Of a DNA stretch of 64,000 nucleotides, positions 17,801-26,971 are shown in pieces (position 1 is the stretch's first letter; every line of letters starts with the position of its first letter). Source of the DNA: Urmitella timonensis (lineage in GTDB: Bacteria > Actinomycetota > Actinomycetes > Actinomycetales > Actinomycetaceae); contig FQLW01000006.1 in NCBI GenBank assembly GCA_900120415.1, forward strand, positions 496,001 to 560,000, read 5' to 3'. The notes below the pieces were generated by a model, which had not been told where the DNA came from, made no database searches, and saw nothing but the letters and a program-made list of their open reading frames with translations. The position numbers and the translations under genes are program-made.

Positions 17801-17821
17801 GCCTTCTCAAGGGGGTGGTTG
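17801..17821. terminator. CAACCACCCC / GGGGTGGTTG hairpin
   Basis: This is a 10-base stem with the loop region GCCTTCTCAAG, in the middle of a divergent gap. With no gene ending here it may be a terminator for antisense or spurious transcripts, or an operator-like palindrome. It is followed by TAGTAATCCTTT on the plus strand, not a pure T run. Confidence 0.4.
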
Positions 17822-17874
17822 TAGTAATCCTTTAAGGTCACCAGAAATCTTTTAGAATCCAAGCAGCTATTAAC

Positions 17875-17902
17875 TTGACATAGTACCCCCCCCCGCGAGA
17901 AT
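17875..17902 (+). promoter_or_regulatory. Promoter candidate with a C9 tract in its spacer
   Basis: A consensus -35 TTGACA (17875-17880) is followed after 16 bases by GAGAAT (17897-17902) as the best -10. The spacer contains nine C in a row (17886-17894). The transcript would have a leader of about 150 bases before the ATG at 18065. Confidence 0.35.
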
Positions 17903-18064
17903 CAAATGTAATGAACAGTGATAATAATGCGGGGAATTATTGGCTCGATTTTGGCAATATAACCGCTTTATTCTCGTGTTTCAGATATTGATTTGTAGGG
18001 TTCGCATTAACCAGAGAATCCTGCAGATTCATTTAGTATCAGCATCTATGGAAAGTAAGTAATC

Positions 18065-18619
18065 ATGTCTGAAAATCAGCCTTTTGAAGCGCAAAACCCT
18101 CAGGGCCAGTTTATGCAGCCTGCACCGACTCCGCAGAAAAAATCGGGATTAGGAATTGCGGCTTTGGTTCTTGGAATTATTGCAATAGTCGGTTCTTGGA
18201 TTCCAATTCTTAATAACATTTCTTTCTTATTAGCCGTTATCGGTCTAATCCTGGGAATCGTAGGGATTTTCTCTATCCGCAAAGGAAAAGTGGGAGGGAA
18301 AGGTCTTACAATCGCTGCCGTTGTCATTAACGTTATTGCCATCGTAATCGTCATTTGTACTCAATGGGTGTTTGGAAAAGTGCTAGATGAAGCCACAAAA
18401 GAGCTAAATGCTGGCTCTACCGTAGTCTCCACCAGCGAAAAAGCCGATTCTGGTGACGCTAAGAAGGATGAGAAAAAAGATTCTGGCGACAGCAAAAAGA
18501 ACGAAGACACTAGCAAACTGGCTATTGGGAAAGCAGTGACTTTGGATAATGGTTTACAAGTATCGGTAGATTCCAAAACCGAAAAAACTGATCAGGCAGG
18601 AAAAAATACCTGCTGGTGA
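18065..18619 (+). CDS. DUF4190/DUF4352-like membrane protein, N-terminal part, ends at a -1 frameshift
   Basis: The frame codes 184 aa. A Gln/Pro-rich N-terminus is followed by two or three membrane helices (about residues 28-48, 52-68, 77-97), of the DUF4190 type (GLGIAALVLGIIAIVG). A Lys/Asp/Ser linker (about 122-152) comes next, then the start of a DUF4352-like extracytoplasmic domain (AVTLDNGLQVSVDS). The frame stops abruptly at TGA just where the domain should continue; the -1 frame (18616-18870) carries on with a matching sequence. The shift falls on AAAAAAT (18601-18607). Either one A was lost, or ribosomes slip here. Function is unknown; the domain is often found in actinobacterial lipoproteins and membrane proteins. 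Confidence 0.75.
   Translation: MSENQPFEAQNPQGQFMQPAPTPQKKSGLGIAALVLGIIAIVGSWIPILNNISFLLAVIGLILGIVGIFSIRKGKVGGKGLTIAAVVINVIAIVIVICTQWVFGKVLDEATKELNAGSTVVSTSEKADSGDAKKDEKKDSGDSKKNEDTSKLAIGKAVTLDNGLQVSVDSKTEKTDQAGKNTCW
18601..18607 (+). other. A AAA AAT slippery heptamer at the frame switch
   Basis: In the zero frame the codons are GGA AAA AAT. A shift by -1 would read AAA AAA and continue TAC CTG CTG GTG ACG, giving GKN-YLLVTVSYKNTG, which reads like an intact DUF4352 strand. A perfect 7-base stem ACCGGTT-ctg-AACCGGT lies at 18637-18653, further away (29 nt) than in known frameshift sites. Confidence 0.45.
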
Positions 18620-18870
18620 CGGTAAGCTACAAAAACACCGGTTCTGAACCGGTAGATTACGCCAGTTACGACTGGAAACAAACCTCTTCGTCAGGGAACA
18701 CGGAAGATCCGGAAATCGCTTTTCTTGACAAAGAGCCGTTGAGCAATGGAACTCTGAAAGCTGGTGGCACCGTTAGCGGGATTGTTCCCATTAAAACTGA
18801 CGCAGCCAGCATTTCCTATTTCGGGAATCTCTTGGACAAAGAGCCCGCCGCTACCTGGGTACTCAAATAG
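18616..18870 (+). CDS. DUF4352-like C-terminal part, in the -1 frame of the preceding gene
   Basis: This frame continues the domain begun at 18065 (YLLVTVSYKNTG, YASYDWKQ, LKAGGTVSGIVPIKTD, ATWVLK at the end). It is unlikely to be translated alone: its only ATG-like start would be an ACG/GTG inside the conserved strand, and no ribosome site is present. It should be read as the second half of one 268-residue protein, or as proof that the gene is broken. A 17-base hairpin follows its stop. Confidence 0.65.
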   Translation: MTVSYKNTGSEPVDYASYDWKQTSSSGNTEDPEIAFLDKEPLSNGTLKAGGTVSGIVPIKTDAASISYFGNLLDKEPAATWVLK

Positions 18871-18914
18871 GTTCCACCGAGAGAACTGTGAGAGCTGTCC
18901 CCTAGTATTTAGAT

Positions 18915-18954
18915 TTTCGGCGTGCTACCCATTCGCCTGGGTAGCACGCCGAAA
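18915..18954. terminator. Strong hairpin behind the DUF4352-like gene
   Basis: TTTCGGCGTGCTACCCA pairs perfectly with TGGGTAGCACGCCGAAA around the loop TTCGCC. The position 45 bases behind the stop fits a terminator, though no T run follows. Confidence 0.55.
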
Positions 18955-19024
18955 GTGCAGATAGGGGTTAATAACGGCTCAATGCCCGGGCTAATGCCGG
19001 ACTGGGCATTAGCCCGACCAAAAG

Positions 19025-19126
19025 ACCCTCCCGGTGCATTATCACCCTCCAGATGCGGGTAATAGGCGCGATTACTTGCTAATTCTGCGAAACCGGGAGG
19101 GTGAAAATGTATCGGGAGGGTGAAAC
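19025..19126. repeat. Nested inverted repeat, CACCCTCCCGG family, copy 2
   Basis: The left arms ACCCTCCCGGTGCA and TCACCCTCC and the right arms CCGGGAGGGTGAAAA and CGGGAGGGTGAAA follow the same plan as 7785-7893. The inside differs completely between the copies, so only the arms are conserved. Confidence 0.65.
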
Positions 19127-19129
19127 GGT

Positions 19130-19261
19130 TTGAAGAATACACCCCCACAGGACAGAGGAAAGGCTACTAAAGAAACTTTGAACGAAGCGGTTAGGGCTGC
19201 TGCACCTAAGCCACTAAAAAGAAGAACTAAACTAAGAGATAAAGAGAGCATAGAACCCTAA
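19130..19261 (+). CDS. Possible 43-aa basic peptide, TTG start
   Basis: A TTG about 9 bases behind GGAGGG opens a frame that begins KNTPPQDRGKATKET and ends KLRDKESIEP. It is rich in Lys and Arg. I do not recognise it; the ribosome-site-like GGAGGG belongs to the repeat arm before it, so this may be chance. Confidence 0.25.
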   Translation: MKNTPPQDRGKATKETLNEAVRAAAPKPLKRRTKLRDKESIEP

Positions 19262-19287
19262 AAGATACTGCAATAAGGGGTTTTAAG

Positions 19288-19359
19288 CTCCCCCAACTGG
19301 ACTCGAACCAGTAACCCTTCGATTAACAGTCGAATGCTCTACCATTGAGCTATGGGGGA
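19288..19359 (-). tRNA. tRNA-Asn (anticodon GTT)
   Basis: This is a 72-nt cloverleaf on the minus strand. The acceptor TCCCCCA pairs with TGGGGGA, the anticodon loop is CTGTTAA, the T loop is GTTCGAGTC, and the discriminator is G. CCA is not encoded. Confidence 0.96.
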
Positions 19360-19398
19360 TTAACCTAGATAAGCCTACCGTGAGAGGGCGCAAACCAC

Positions 19399-19947
19399 CT
19401 AATCCTCAAAGCGGACAGTTACCCCCAATTTTTGTTCCCATTCACGCACCGCAGAACGCAAATATTGCTGGTCAGCATAATTTTCAAAACTAGATATAGG
19501 TGGATAGAGGTATAAATTGCGGTTATCATCACGCAAAATCTGTGCGGTAACTCTCTGCCTTGAGGGTAGCTGCAAAGGAGTGGCAAACACCTGGGTCTCG
19601 CTTAACGCTTCCCGGATAATGTCCATAAAGCCATACCCAGGAGCCTGAGCCGGAGAAATCAACAAATCCTCGCCCTCGTGAAAAACTATACGGAGCGTGC
19701 CATTTTCACTGTCCCAGCGCGCATTAGCAATCTGATACCACCCGTAGCGCTGCACCTGCGCCTCACTCTCACACCCCCTATTTTCCCCACAATCAATAAC
19801 GAATAACGCCCGCATCGTCACCAACAGGAAACGATTCGAATCAATAGGCAGGAAATCAAAAACTCTATCTGAGGACGTCAGGCAGGACTGGACTGCCGCG
19901 GGAACCGTTTTGCGCCGTAACCTACTAAAAATAGCCATCACCACCAC
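19399..19947 (-). CDS. Hypothetical actinobacterial protein, possible PH-like fold
   Basis: This is a 182-aa soluble protein without membrane segments. The first half (RFLLVTMRALFVID, RYGWYQIANARWDSENG, TLRIVFHEGEDLLIS) has the alternating strand pattern of bacterial PH-like domains, and the end (YLRSAVREWEQKLGVTVRFED) looks helical. I recognise it only as a type seen in actinobacteria. It lies between tRNA-Asn and tRNA-Met, on the strand of pheST, but too far from them to share an operon with confidence. The first codons MVVMA leave two start choices. Confidence 0.6.
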   Translation of the reverse strand: MVVMAIFSRLRRKTVPAAVQSCLTSSDRVFDFLPIDSNRFLLVTMRALFVIDCGENRGCESEAQVQRYGWYQIANARWDSENGTLRIVFHEGEDLLISPAQAPGYGFMDIIREALSETQVFATPLQLPSRQRVTAQILRDDNRNLYLYPPISSFENYADQQYLRSAVREWEQKLGVTVRFED

Positions 19948-20069
19948 CCTAAACTATCTTTACCCTCTAAGCAGCAGACCTCCTTTAGGAGACGGACTTT
20001 AGCAACCGCTTACACCAGCCTAAATAGCTGCAATTAAATAATCCGCCAACAATCCGGTAGGCTAGATTC

Positions 20070-20144
20070 GCCCCGTTAGCTCAGTCGGTTAGTAGCAGCG
20101 AACTCATAATTCGTTGGTCGCGGGTTCGAGTCCCGCACGGGGCA
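20070..20144 (+). tRNA. tRNA-Met (anticodon CAT), elongator type
   Basis: This is a 75-nt cloverleaf. The acceptor GCCCCGT pairs with ACGGGGC, the anticodon loop CTCATAA sits on stem CGAA/TTCG, and the T loop is GTTCGAGTC. The D arm is GCTC...TAGC instead of GCTC...GAGC and has one extra base, leaving three D-stem pairs. A CAT tRNA could also be the lysidine-modified Ile2; the sequence alone does not settle this. Confidence 0.88.
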
Positions 20145-20252
20145 CTCTGTGTCCTCCCCTATAAGAGGGGGTCAAAAATCTTATTCCGCAAAAACAAACC
20201 GGGCATTAGACCACCAAGCCCCCGGACAGGGACGCTCCGCAATCACCAGCCC

Positions 20253-22901
20253 TTAGGCACGTAAAGTAGCCTTGAATTTCTTGGCAGTAGCCTTGATAAT
20301 CCGGTTGCGTACCGCCTGAATCTCGTCGGCACTGAGCGTACCCTCGGCGGAGCGAATCTTCAGCGAGAACGCCAAGGATTTCTTGCCCGTGCCCAGTTGT
20401 TCCCCACTGAAAATATCAAATAAGCGCACTTCTTCCAGCAAGTCGCCAGCCTGTTTTGCAATCACCTGCTGCACGTCCACTGCCGGAATATCGCTATCTA
20501 CCACCAAGGCAATATCTTCTTTTGCAGGCGGGAAAGCAGAAACCGGCTTCACCTGCAAATCTTTCTTCGGCATTGCTTCAGTAAACTTCTCGAAATCAAT
20601 CTCGAAAGCACACGCTGTCTCGGGTAAGCCAAAGTTACGGCAAACTGCCGGGTGTAGTTGCCCTGCCAAACCAACACAGGCTCCCCGCACCACTATCCGC
20701 GCACACCGACCCGGATGGAACGGCGCGACCGCTTCGGGAGAGCCCGGCTCACCCATCATATTGTCTTTAGCTAGGCGCTGGCGTCCATCTTTACCCTGCA
20801 CTCCCATCGGCACTGCCAAAGTCTGCGCCACCGTGCGCACAAATGCGACCGCATCAGCCCAATCATATAGACGACCAGAGCCTAAAGCCCCCGGAAGTTC
20901 CGCAAAACCCACCAGCACCCCGGCGATATGTTCCGGCTGGTAGGGAACTCCTTTAACGAGGGCGCACTGTTGGTCGGTATCCGGTTTTTGCTCTACCCCG
21001 AAAGAACCGGTGAGTTCAGTCCCCATTCCGCGGGTCACCAAACCGGTCTCAAAAATCGCACACTGCTCATTACCTCGCGCGATATTACGCCGGGCTACCG
21101 CCAGCAAAGTATCTAATAAGGAGGTGCGCAGTAAGGGCTGGTCATCGGCGAGCGGGTTAGCGACCCGCACCGCTTTCCTCCGCATATCCTGCTCTCCTAG
21201 CAGTTCGCTATCAAATACGTCCTCGGCAATAAAAGGATAGGACAGCACCTGCACCAGTCCGCCCTGTGCCAATGCGCGAGCCACATCCCGGCGAGCACGC
21301 TGCTTAGGGGTGTATCCGCGCCCAGCAATCGGGCGCGGTCTGCGCGAAGGAATCGTGTCATAGCCGGCCAGGCGGGCAATTTCTTCAACCAGGTGCGCCG
21401 GTCCGGTCAAGTCAGGTCGCCAAGACGGCGGCCTAGCAATCACGTTGCCGTCCTCTAAGCGCACTTTGCAGCCAACAGCTTTCAGCAACCCGGTTATGGT
21501 TTCTTGATCGTATTCCACCCCGGTTAGCCGTGCGGGTTCATGTAGCGGCATTACAATCTCCGCAAACGGCTTAGTGTTATTGAGGTCGCTGACCCGCCCA
21601 CTGGCACTGCCTCCGCCATATTCCACCAGAATATCCACTACCCGTTGGGCAGCTACCGGTGCCAGCTCAAAGTCCACGCCACGCTCAAAGCGCTTAGAGG
21701 CTTCCGTAGGCAGCTTGTGACGACTCGCGGAACGAGAAATCGAAATAGACTCAAAATGAGCTGCCTCTATCAGCACATTTACTGTACTGTCGGTTACCTC
21801 CGTAGAAGCACCCCCCATGATACCCGCCAGGCCCAGCACCCGGGAGCCTTCCGCGCCCTCTGGGGAGTCAGTAATCAACAAATCCCCAGAATCTAGGGGG
21901 CGCTCCACATCATCAAGCGTAGTTAGTTTTTCTTCCGACTTAGCCCGGCGAACCACAATCGGCTCACATACTTTATCCAGGTCATAGGCGTGTAAAGGCT
22001 GCCCCAAATCCAGCATCACATAGTTAGTGGCATCTACCGCCAGGGAAATAGAGCGCATCCCAGCCTGCTCTAGGCGGCGCACCATCCAATCCGGGGTGGC
22101 AGCTTGAGTATCAACACCAGTCACAATGCGGGTAACGAAACGATCACACCCAACTTTGCCATTAACCCCAGTCTCATCTGCGATTTTCACCGAGAAACCA
22201 TCATCAGTGACCGCCGGGACTGCCCCGGAAGGAAGATTCTCCGCCAACCCCAAGTCGGTGAACTTAGCCCCGGTGGAATGGGCGTATTCGCGCCCTACCC
22301 CGCGCATAGCGAAACAGTAACCACGATCGGGGGTGATGTTTATTTCTAGGGTTTCCTCCCCTAATCCCAGCAGTTCAAGCACCGATTCACCAGGGGCAGG
22401 TAGCTCCCCTGCTGCGGCTTTCTCGGGAAGCAACTGGTCAAGGACGATAATGCCGTTATGGTCTTCACCAAGCCCCAGTTCCCGCAGGGAGCAAATCATG
22501 CCGTCAGAAATATGCCCATAAGTTTTACGGGCGGAAATCTGGAAATCACCGGGCAAAACTGCTCCCGGCAGGGAAACTACTACCAAATCCCCGACCTTAA
22601 AATTGTGGGCACCACAAATTATTCCCCGGCTGGGCAACTCGGAAGGTTCTTTTCCAGTCCCCGGAGCATCATTAAAGTGACCAACATCTACGCGGCAATA
22701 ATTAATGACTTTCCCATTGGATTGCTCTTGGGCATCCAGGGTGAGGACGCGCCCCGCTACCAGCGGTCCAGTTACCGAAGCCGGGTGAATGGTTTCTTCT
22801 TCTAAACCAACTTTTACCAGGTCGCTAGAGAGTTGTTCCACGGTAGTGCCGGGAATAATCTCGACGTGATCTTTTAGCCAATCAAGCGCTACAAAAGGCA
22901 T
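20253..22901 (-). CDS. pheT: Phenylalanyl-tRNA synthetase beta subunit
   Basis: This is an 882-aa beta chain of the alpha2-beta2 enzyme that charges tRNA-Phe. Domains in order are the EMAP-like tRNA-binding domain (about residues 45-160, with CRVDVG and ICGAHNFKVGD), B3/4 editing domain (about 255-430, SISRSASRHKLPTEAS), B5 (about 445-515), the catalytic-like core (with LRTSLLDTLL and AIFETG), and the C-terminal FDX-ACB anticodon-binding domain (about 790-882, FPPAKEDIALVVD). It is somewhat longer than the E. coli protein through inserts in the core. It starts 2 bases behind the pheS stop, so the two are translated together. Confidence 0.97.
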   Translation of the reverse strand: MPFVALDWLKDHVEIIPGTTVEQLSSDLVKVGLEEETIHPASVTGPLVAGRVLTLDAQEQSNGKVINYCRVDVGHFNDAPGTGKEPSELPSRGIICGAHNFKVGDLVVVSLPGAVLPGDFQISARKTYGHISDGMICSLRELGLGEDHNGIIVLDQLLPEKAAAGELPAPGESVLELLGLGEETLEINITPDRGYCFAMRGVGREYAHSTGAKFTDLGLAENLPSGAVPAVTDDGFSVKIADETGVNGKVGCDRFVTRIVTGVDTQAATPDWMVRRLEQAGMRSISLAVDATNYVMLDLGQPLHAYDLDKVCEPIVVRRAKSEEKLTTLDDVERPLDSGDLLITDSPEGAEGSRVLGLAGIMGGASTEVTDSTVNVLIEAAHFESISISRSASRHKLPTEASKRFERGVDFELAPVAAQRVVDILVEYGGGSASGRVSDLNNTKPFAEIVMPLHEPARLTGVEYDQETITGLLKAVGCKVRLEDGNVIARPPSWRPDLTGPAHLVEEIARLAGYDTIPSRRPRPIAGRGYTPKQRARRDVARALAQGGLVQVLSYPFIAEDVFDSELLGEQDMRRKAVRVANPLADDQPLLRTSLLDTLLAVARRNIARGNEQCAIFETGLVTRGMGTELTGSFGVEQKPDTDQQCALVKGVPYQPEHIAGVLVGFAELPGALGSGRLYDWADAVAFVRTVAQTLAVPMGVQGKDGRQRLAKDNMMGEPGSPEAVAPFHPGRCARIVVRGACVGLAGQLHPAVCRNFGLPETACAFEIDFEKFTEAMPKKDLQVKPVSAFPPAKEDIALVVDSDIPAVDVQQVIAKQAGDLLEEVRLFDIFSGEQLGTGKKSLAFSLKIRSAEGTLSADEIQAVRNRIIKATAKKFKATLRA

Positions 22902-22903
22902 TA

Positions 22904-24025
<1,122 letters not shown>

Positions 24026-24187
24026 TTATTACACTCTAGTTGCCTAGCAAATCCAGAGGTAATTTAGACCCACGAACCGATACTTCCTCCAAATATTCCT
24101 TTGCCTAACAGATTTACTAACCAACATACTCAGCAGGAACGACTGGAATATGTAAAATAGATTAGGGTTCTTAATAAAGGAGGCATT

Positions 24188-25012
24188 TTGGCGACTCTAG
24201 CTGGAAAAACGAAAGTAGCTATCGTTGCGCCCTGCACAGATATCGGCGCCATTAATTCTGCTCTCCTACGCAATATCACCAGTTTGCTAATTAAGTCGGG
24301 AATTGGGGTTTTTTGGACAGTCCATCTTGAAGATTATCCCGAAAATCTGCTCTCCACGGTAAAAGCTAATGATGCCGCGATTTTGCCTCTCCTGCCTTTA
24401 GACCAAAAAGTTCTTGATGAACTGGATAAATCTGGAGCAAAGGTTCTAGATTCAGTAATGCAGGGAACTGACCGACATAATCCCGCCAGCTTAATGACTT
24501 TCGAGCTGGTAAAAATCCAGGTACAGGCATTAGCAGCTCGTAATCGCAAGAATCTAGCGTTCGCTCATTGGCGCGCCAAATATCCTGACGAAGCCGCGAC
24601 TGTTTATTATTTCTTTGCTCAGATGGCTTGCCAAGCGGCAGGTTTACCTGCCCCAATCCAATTGGCATTGCCGGAAGATCCGGCAAACATTCCCTCCTAT
24701 ATGTTGAGAGCGTTTCAAAAGCACCCTAAGCTAGACGGGTTTTGTGCGGTTGGCGATATGACTGCTATGGCAATCGTGCATGGTCTGCGCGAATGCGGGA
24801 AAATGGTTCCTCAAGATGCATCGGTTGTGGGTGGCTACGATTCGCCCTCGGGCAGGGTTTCTCACCCCGCTATTTCCTCAGTAATGGTTGATACTCACAC
24901 CCTGGCATACAAGGAAATAATGCATATTGCTCAACGCGAGGGCGACAATCTGGATTTAGGGGAAGCTCCCACCGGGCAGATTTTGCAGTACGTTGCTCGC
25001 GAATCTGTCTAA
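24188..25012 (+). CDS. LacI-type ligand-sensing domain protein without DNA-binding domain
   Basis: This is a 274-aa protein with the type I periplasmic-binding fold of LacI/GalR regulators. It has KTKVAIVAPCTDIGAINSALL at the start, NLAFAHWRAKYPDEA in the middle, LDGFCAVGDMTAMAIVHGLRECGKMVPQDASVVGGYD near residues 183-223 and a final VMVDTHTLAYKEIM stretch. The usual N-terminal helix-turn-helix is missing: the sensing domain begins within 10 residues of the start. The start is a TTG with AAAGGAGG 4 bases before it, so this is a true start rather than a truncated call. There is no signal peptide, so it should be cytoplasmic. It might be an anti-regulator or a regulator that lost DNA binding. 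Confidence 0.75.
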   Translation: MATLAGKTKVAIVAPCTDIGAINSALLRNITSLLIKSGIGVFWTVHLEDYPENLLSTVKANDAAILPLLPLDQKVLDELDKSGAKVLDSVMQGTDRHNPASLMTFELVKIQVQALAARNRKNLAFAHWRAKYPDEAATVYYFFAQMACQAAGLPAPIQLALPEDPANIPSYMLRAFQKHPKLDGFCAVGDMTAMAIVHGLRECGKMVPQDASVVGGYDSPSGRVSHPAISSVMVDTHTLAYKEIMHIAQREGDNLDLGEAPTGQILQYVARESV

Positions 25013-25223
25013 GTATTCCTCGCCCAGGCTGTAATTTTACATATTTCTCACCCCGTCCTGGTCTCAATAAACGACTATCAGGCAGCTCACGGGTTCCCCT
25101 GTTCTGCTAACTTGCTTCGGCGCCCCTCCTACTTCGCGCCTTCTAGCCATTTCCCGCGCCCCGCAACCCCGGTCTTATCGACCTTGAAAAACTCCACAAG
25201 CAAATAACCTCCCCACCTCCGAC

Positions 25224-25229
25224 TAGGAT
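25224..25229 (+). promoter_or_regulatory. -10 hexamer TAGGAT, leaderless start of map
   Basis: TAGGAT ends 6 nt before the ATG and no ribosome site is present, as in other leaderless starts of this window. Confidence 0.5.
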
Positions 25230-25235
25230 AGAAAT

Positions 25236-26147
25236 ATGAACGAGTATCAAGGATTTTCCCCCCAGCAACTAGCCGAACGAGCTCCCCTGGGAACTCAGCA
25301 ACCGGGAACTATCAGCCCCAAATTGAGCGTTCCCAAAGCAATCGAGCGTCCCGAATATCTCTTCCATGACGGTCCCGAAGTGGTGACAGCCTCGGATACG
25401 AAATCTCCGGAAACTATCGAAAAAATCCGGGTTGCGGGACAAATCGCCGCGGACGCCCTCGTCATCGTGGGTAAAGCTATCCGCCCGGGAATAACCACGG
25501 ATGAGCTAGATAGAATCGGCCACGAATATATTGTTTCTCAGGGAGCATATCCGTCTTGCCTGGACTATATGGGCTTCCCCAAATCTCTATGCACCTCGGT
25601 CAATGAAGTTATTTGCCATGGAATTCCCGATGATAAACCGCTCCAAGCTGGAGATATTGTGAACGTCGATATTACCGCCTACAAGGACGGGGTACACGGA
25701 GATACCTGCGCCATGTTTAACGTGGGTCAGGTGGATAAAGAATCCCAGCTACTGATGGAACGCACCCGTAACGCCATGATGCGCGGGATTAAAGCGGTAA
25801 AGCCGGGTCGGGAGCTAAATATCATTGGGCGAGTCATTGAGGCTTACGCGAAACGGTTCAGCTACGGAGTGGTACGGGACTTTACCGGTCACGGGGTGGG
25901 CGAGGCTTTCCATTCCGGTCTGATTGTCCCCCACTACGATTGCGCCCCCTCCTACAACACAGTTTTAGAACCAGGAATGGTATTTACCATCGAACCGATG
26001 CTCACTTTGGGTACAATCGAATGGGAACAGTGGGACAATGGCTGGACAGTAGTAACTAAGGATCGTTCCCGGACTGCCCAGTTTGAACACACCGTTGTGG
26101 TAACTGAATACGGCGCAGAAATACTGACTCTGCCCAGCAAGGAGTAA
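25236..26147 (+). CDS. map: Methionine aminopeptidase, type I
   Basis: This 303-aa metalloenzyme removes the initiator Met from new proteins. After an extension of about 50 residues the pita-bread domain has [20 protein letters not shown] (Asp metal ligands), [13 protein letters not shown] (His ligand), [10 protein letters not shown] (Glu ligand) and [17 protein letters not shown] (last Glu). The N-terminal extension is typical of the longer actinobacterial isoform. ppgK follows after 3 bases, so the two share an mRNA. Confidence 0.96.
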   Translation: MNEYQGFSPQQLAERAPLGTQQPGTISPKLSVPKAIERPEYLFHDGPEVVTASDTKSPETIEKIRVAGQIAADALVIVGKAIRPGITTDELDRIGHEYIVSQGAYPSCLDYMGFPKSLCTSVNEVICHGIPDDKPLQAGDIVNVDITAYKDGVHGDTCAMFNVGQVDKESQLLMERTRNAMMRGIKAVKPGRELNIIGRVIEAYAKRFSYGVVRDFTGHGVGEAFHSGLIVPHYDCAPSYNTVLEPGMVFTIEPMLTLGTIEWEQWDNGWTVVTKDRSRTAQFEHTVVVTEYGAEILTLPSKE

Positions 26148-26150
26148 TAA

Positions 26151-26900
26151 ATGGCTATCGCGTTTGGTATCGATATCGGCGGTTCTGGAATCAAAGGAGC
26201 CCCGGTTGATTTAGAAACTGGAGAATTTACCGCCGAGCGTTTCCGGATAGAAACCCCTTACCCGGCAACCCCCGAGGCGATTTCCGAAACCGCGTTTGAG
26301 GTTTTCAAGCATTTTGATTTGTCCGAGGACGTGCCGGTGGGGGTTTGTTTCCCGGCTCCCCTTCCAGGAGGGGTAGTTCCATTTATCGCTAACCTGGGTC
26401 AAGAATGGGTGGGCTGCGATGCGGCGGAAGTGTTTTCTAAAGCTTTCGGACGCACAGTTACAGTTCTAAACGATGCTGATTCTGCCGGGGTTGCCGAGCA
26501 AGCATACGGCGTTTTCAAAGATCAGCCTGGGGTTACTATTTTCACTACCTTAGGAACCGGGATTGGATCTGCCCTGTTTATTGATGGGGTGTTAGTTCCT
26601 AATACTGAACTCGGTCACGTAGAGATTAATGGTCATGACGCGGAAAGCCGGGCAGCTGCCTCGGTGCGTAAACGTGATGATTTGGGTTGGAAGAAATGGG
26701 CGAAACGCCTAACCCGTTACTATCAGGAACTAGAGAAGCTGTTTAGTCCGGATTTGTTTGTAGTAGGCGGGGGCGTTTCTCGTAAGCACGAGAAGTTCTT
26801 GCCGCTATTGGATATTAAAACCCCGATTGTTCCGGCGGAACTGCGTAACACCGCCGGGATTGTAGGGGCAGCGGTTAGCGCCAGTAAAGCCACTAAGTAA
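26151..26900 (+). CDS. ppgK: Polyphosphate glucokinase (ROK family)
   Basis: This is a 249-aa kinase that phosphorylates glucose with polyphosphate (or ATP), an actinobacterial route to glucose 6-phosphate. It has the phosphate loop [17 protein letters not shown] (residues 3-19), [15 protein letters not shown], the glucose-site [29 protein letters not shown], and [15 protein letters not shown]. The zinc-binding cluster of other ROK kinases is absent, as expected for PpgK. It is the second gene behind map. A PPK2 gene about 21 kb away shares its polyphosphate substrate. Confidence 0.93.
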   Translation: MAIAFGIDIGGSGIKGAPVDLETGEFTAERFRIETPYPATPEAISETAFEVFKHFDLSEDVPVGVCFPAPLPGGVVPFIANLGQEWVGCDAAEVFSKAFGRTVTVLNDADSAGVAEQAYGVFKDQPGVTIFTTLGTGIGSALFIDGVLVPNTELGHVEINGHDAESRAAASVRKRDDLGWKKWAKRLTRYYQELEKLFSPDLFVVGGGVSRKHEKFLPLLDIKTPIVPAELRNTAGIVGAAVSASKATK

Positions 26901-26971
26901 AACCGTCAAGCCTTAGGGCGCGTTCACTCTTACCCTTCGTTTAGTCATTTGGGTAGGGTGGGCGCGTCCTC

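Larger units (their letters stand above)
17642..18064. other. Divergent intergenic region with poly-C/poly-G promoter spacers
   Basis: There is no gene in about 420 bases. It holds two divergent promoter candidates, each with a homopolymer of 8-9 bases (17658-17665 and 17886-17894), several shorter C and G runs, and a strong hairpin at 17801-17821 in the middle. The region is unusually rich in runs of C or G compared with the other gaps. Confidence 0.6.
18871..19287. other. Intergenic region with hairpin and inverted-repeat element
   Basis: This gap of about 415 bases contains a 17-base stem hairpin (18915-18954), the second copy of the CACCCTCCCGG inverted repeat (19025-19126), and a possible 43-residue basic ORF (19130-19261). 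Confidence 0.6.

Noticed and set aside
20928-22805. Open frames of 60-115 codons opposite pheT
   Set aside because: They are antisense shadows of a long, clearly conserved gene and have no ribosome sites.
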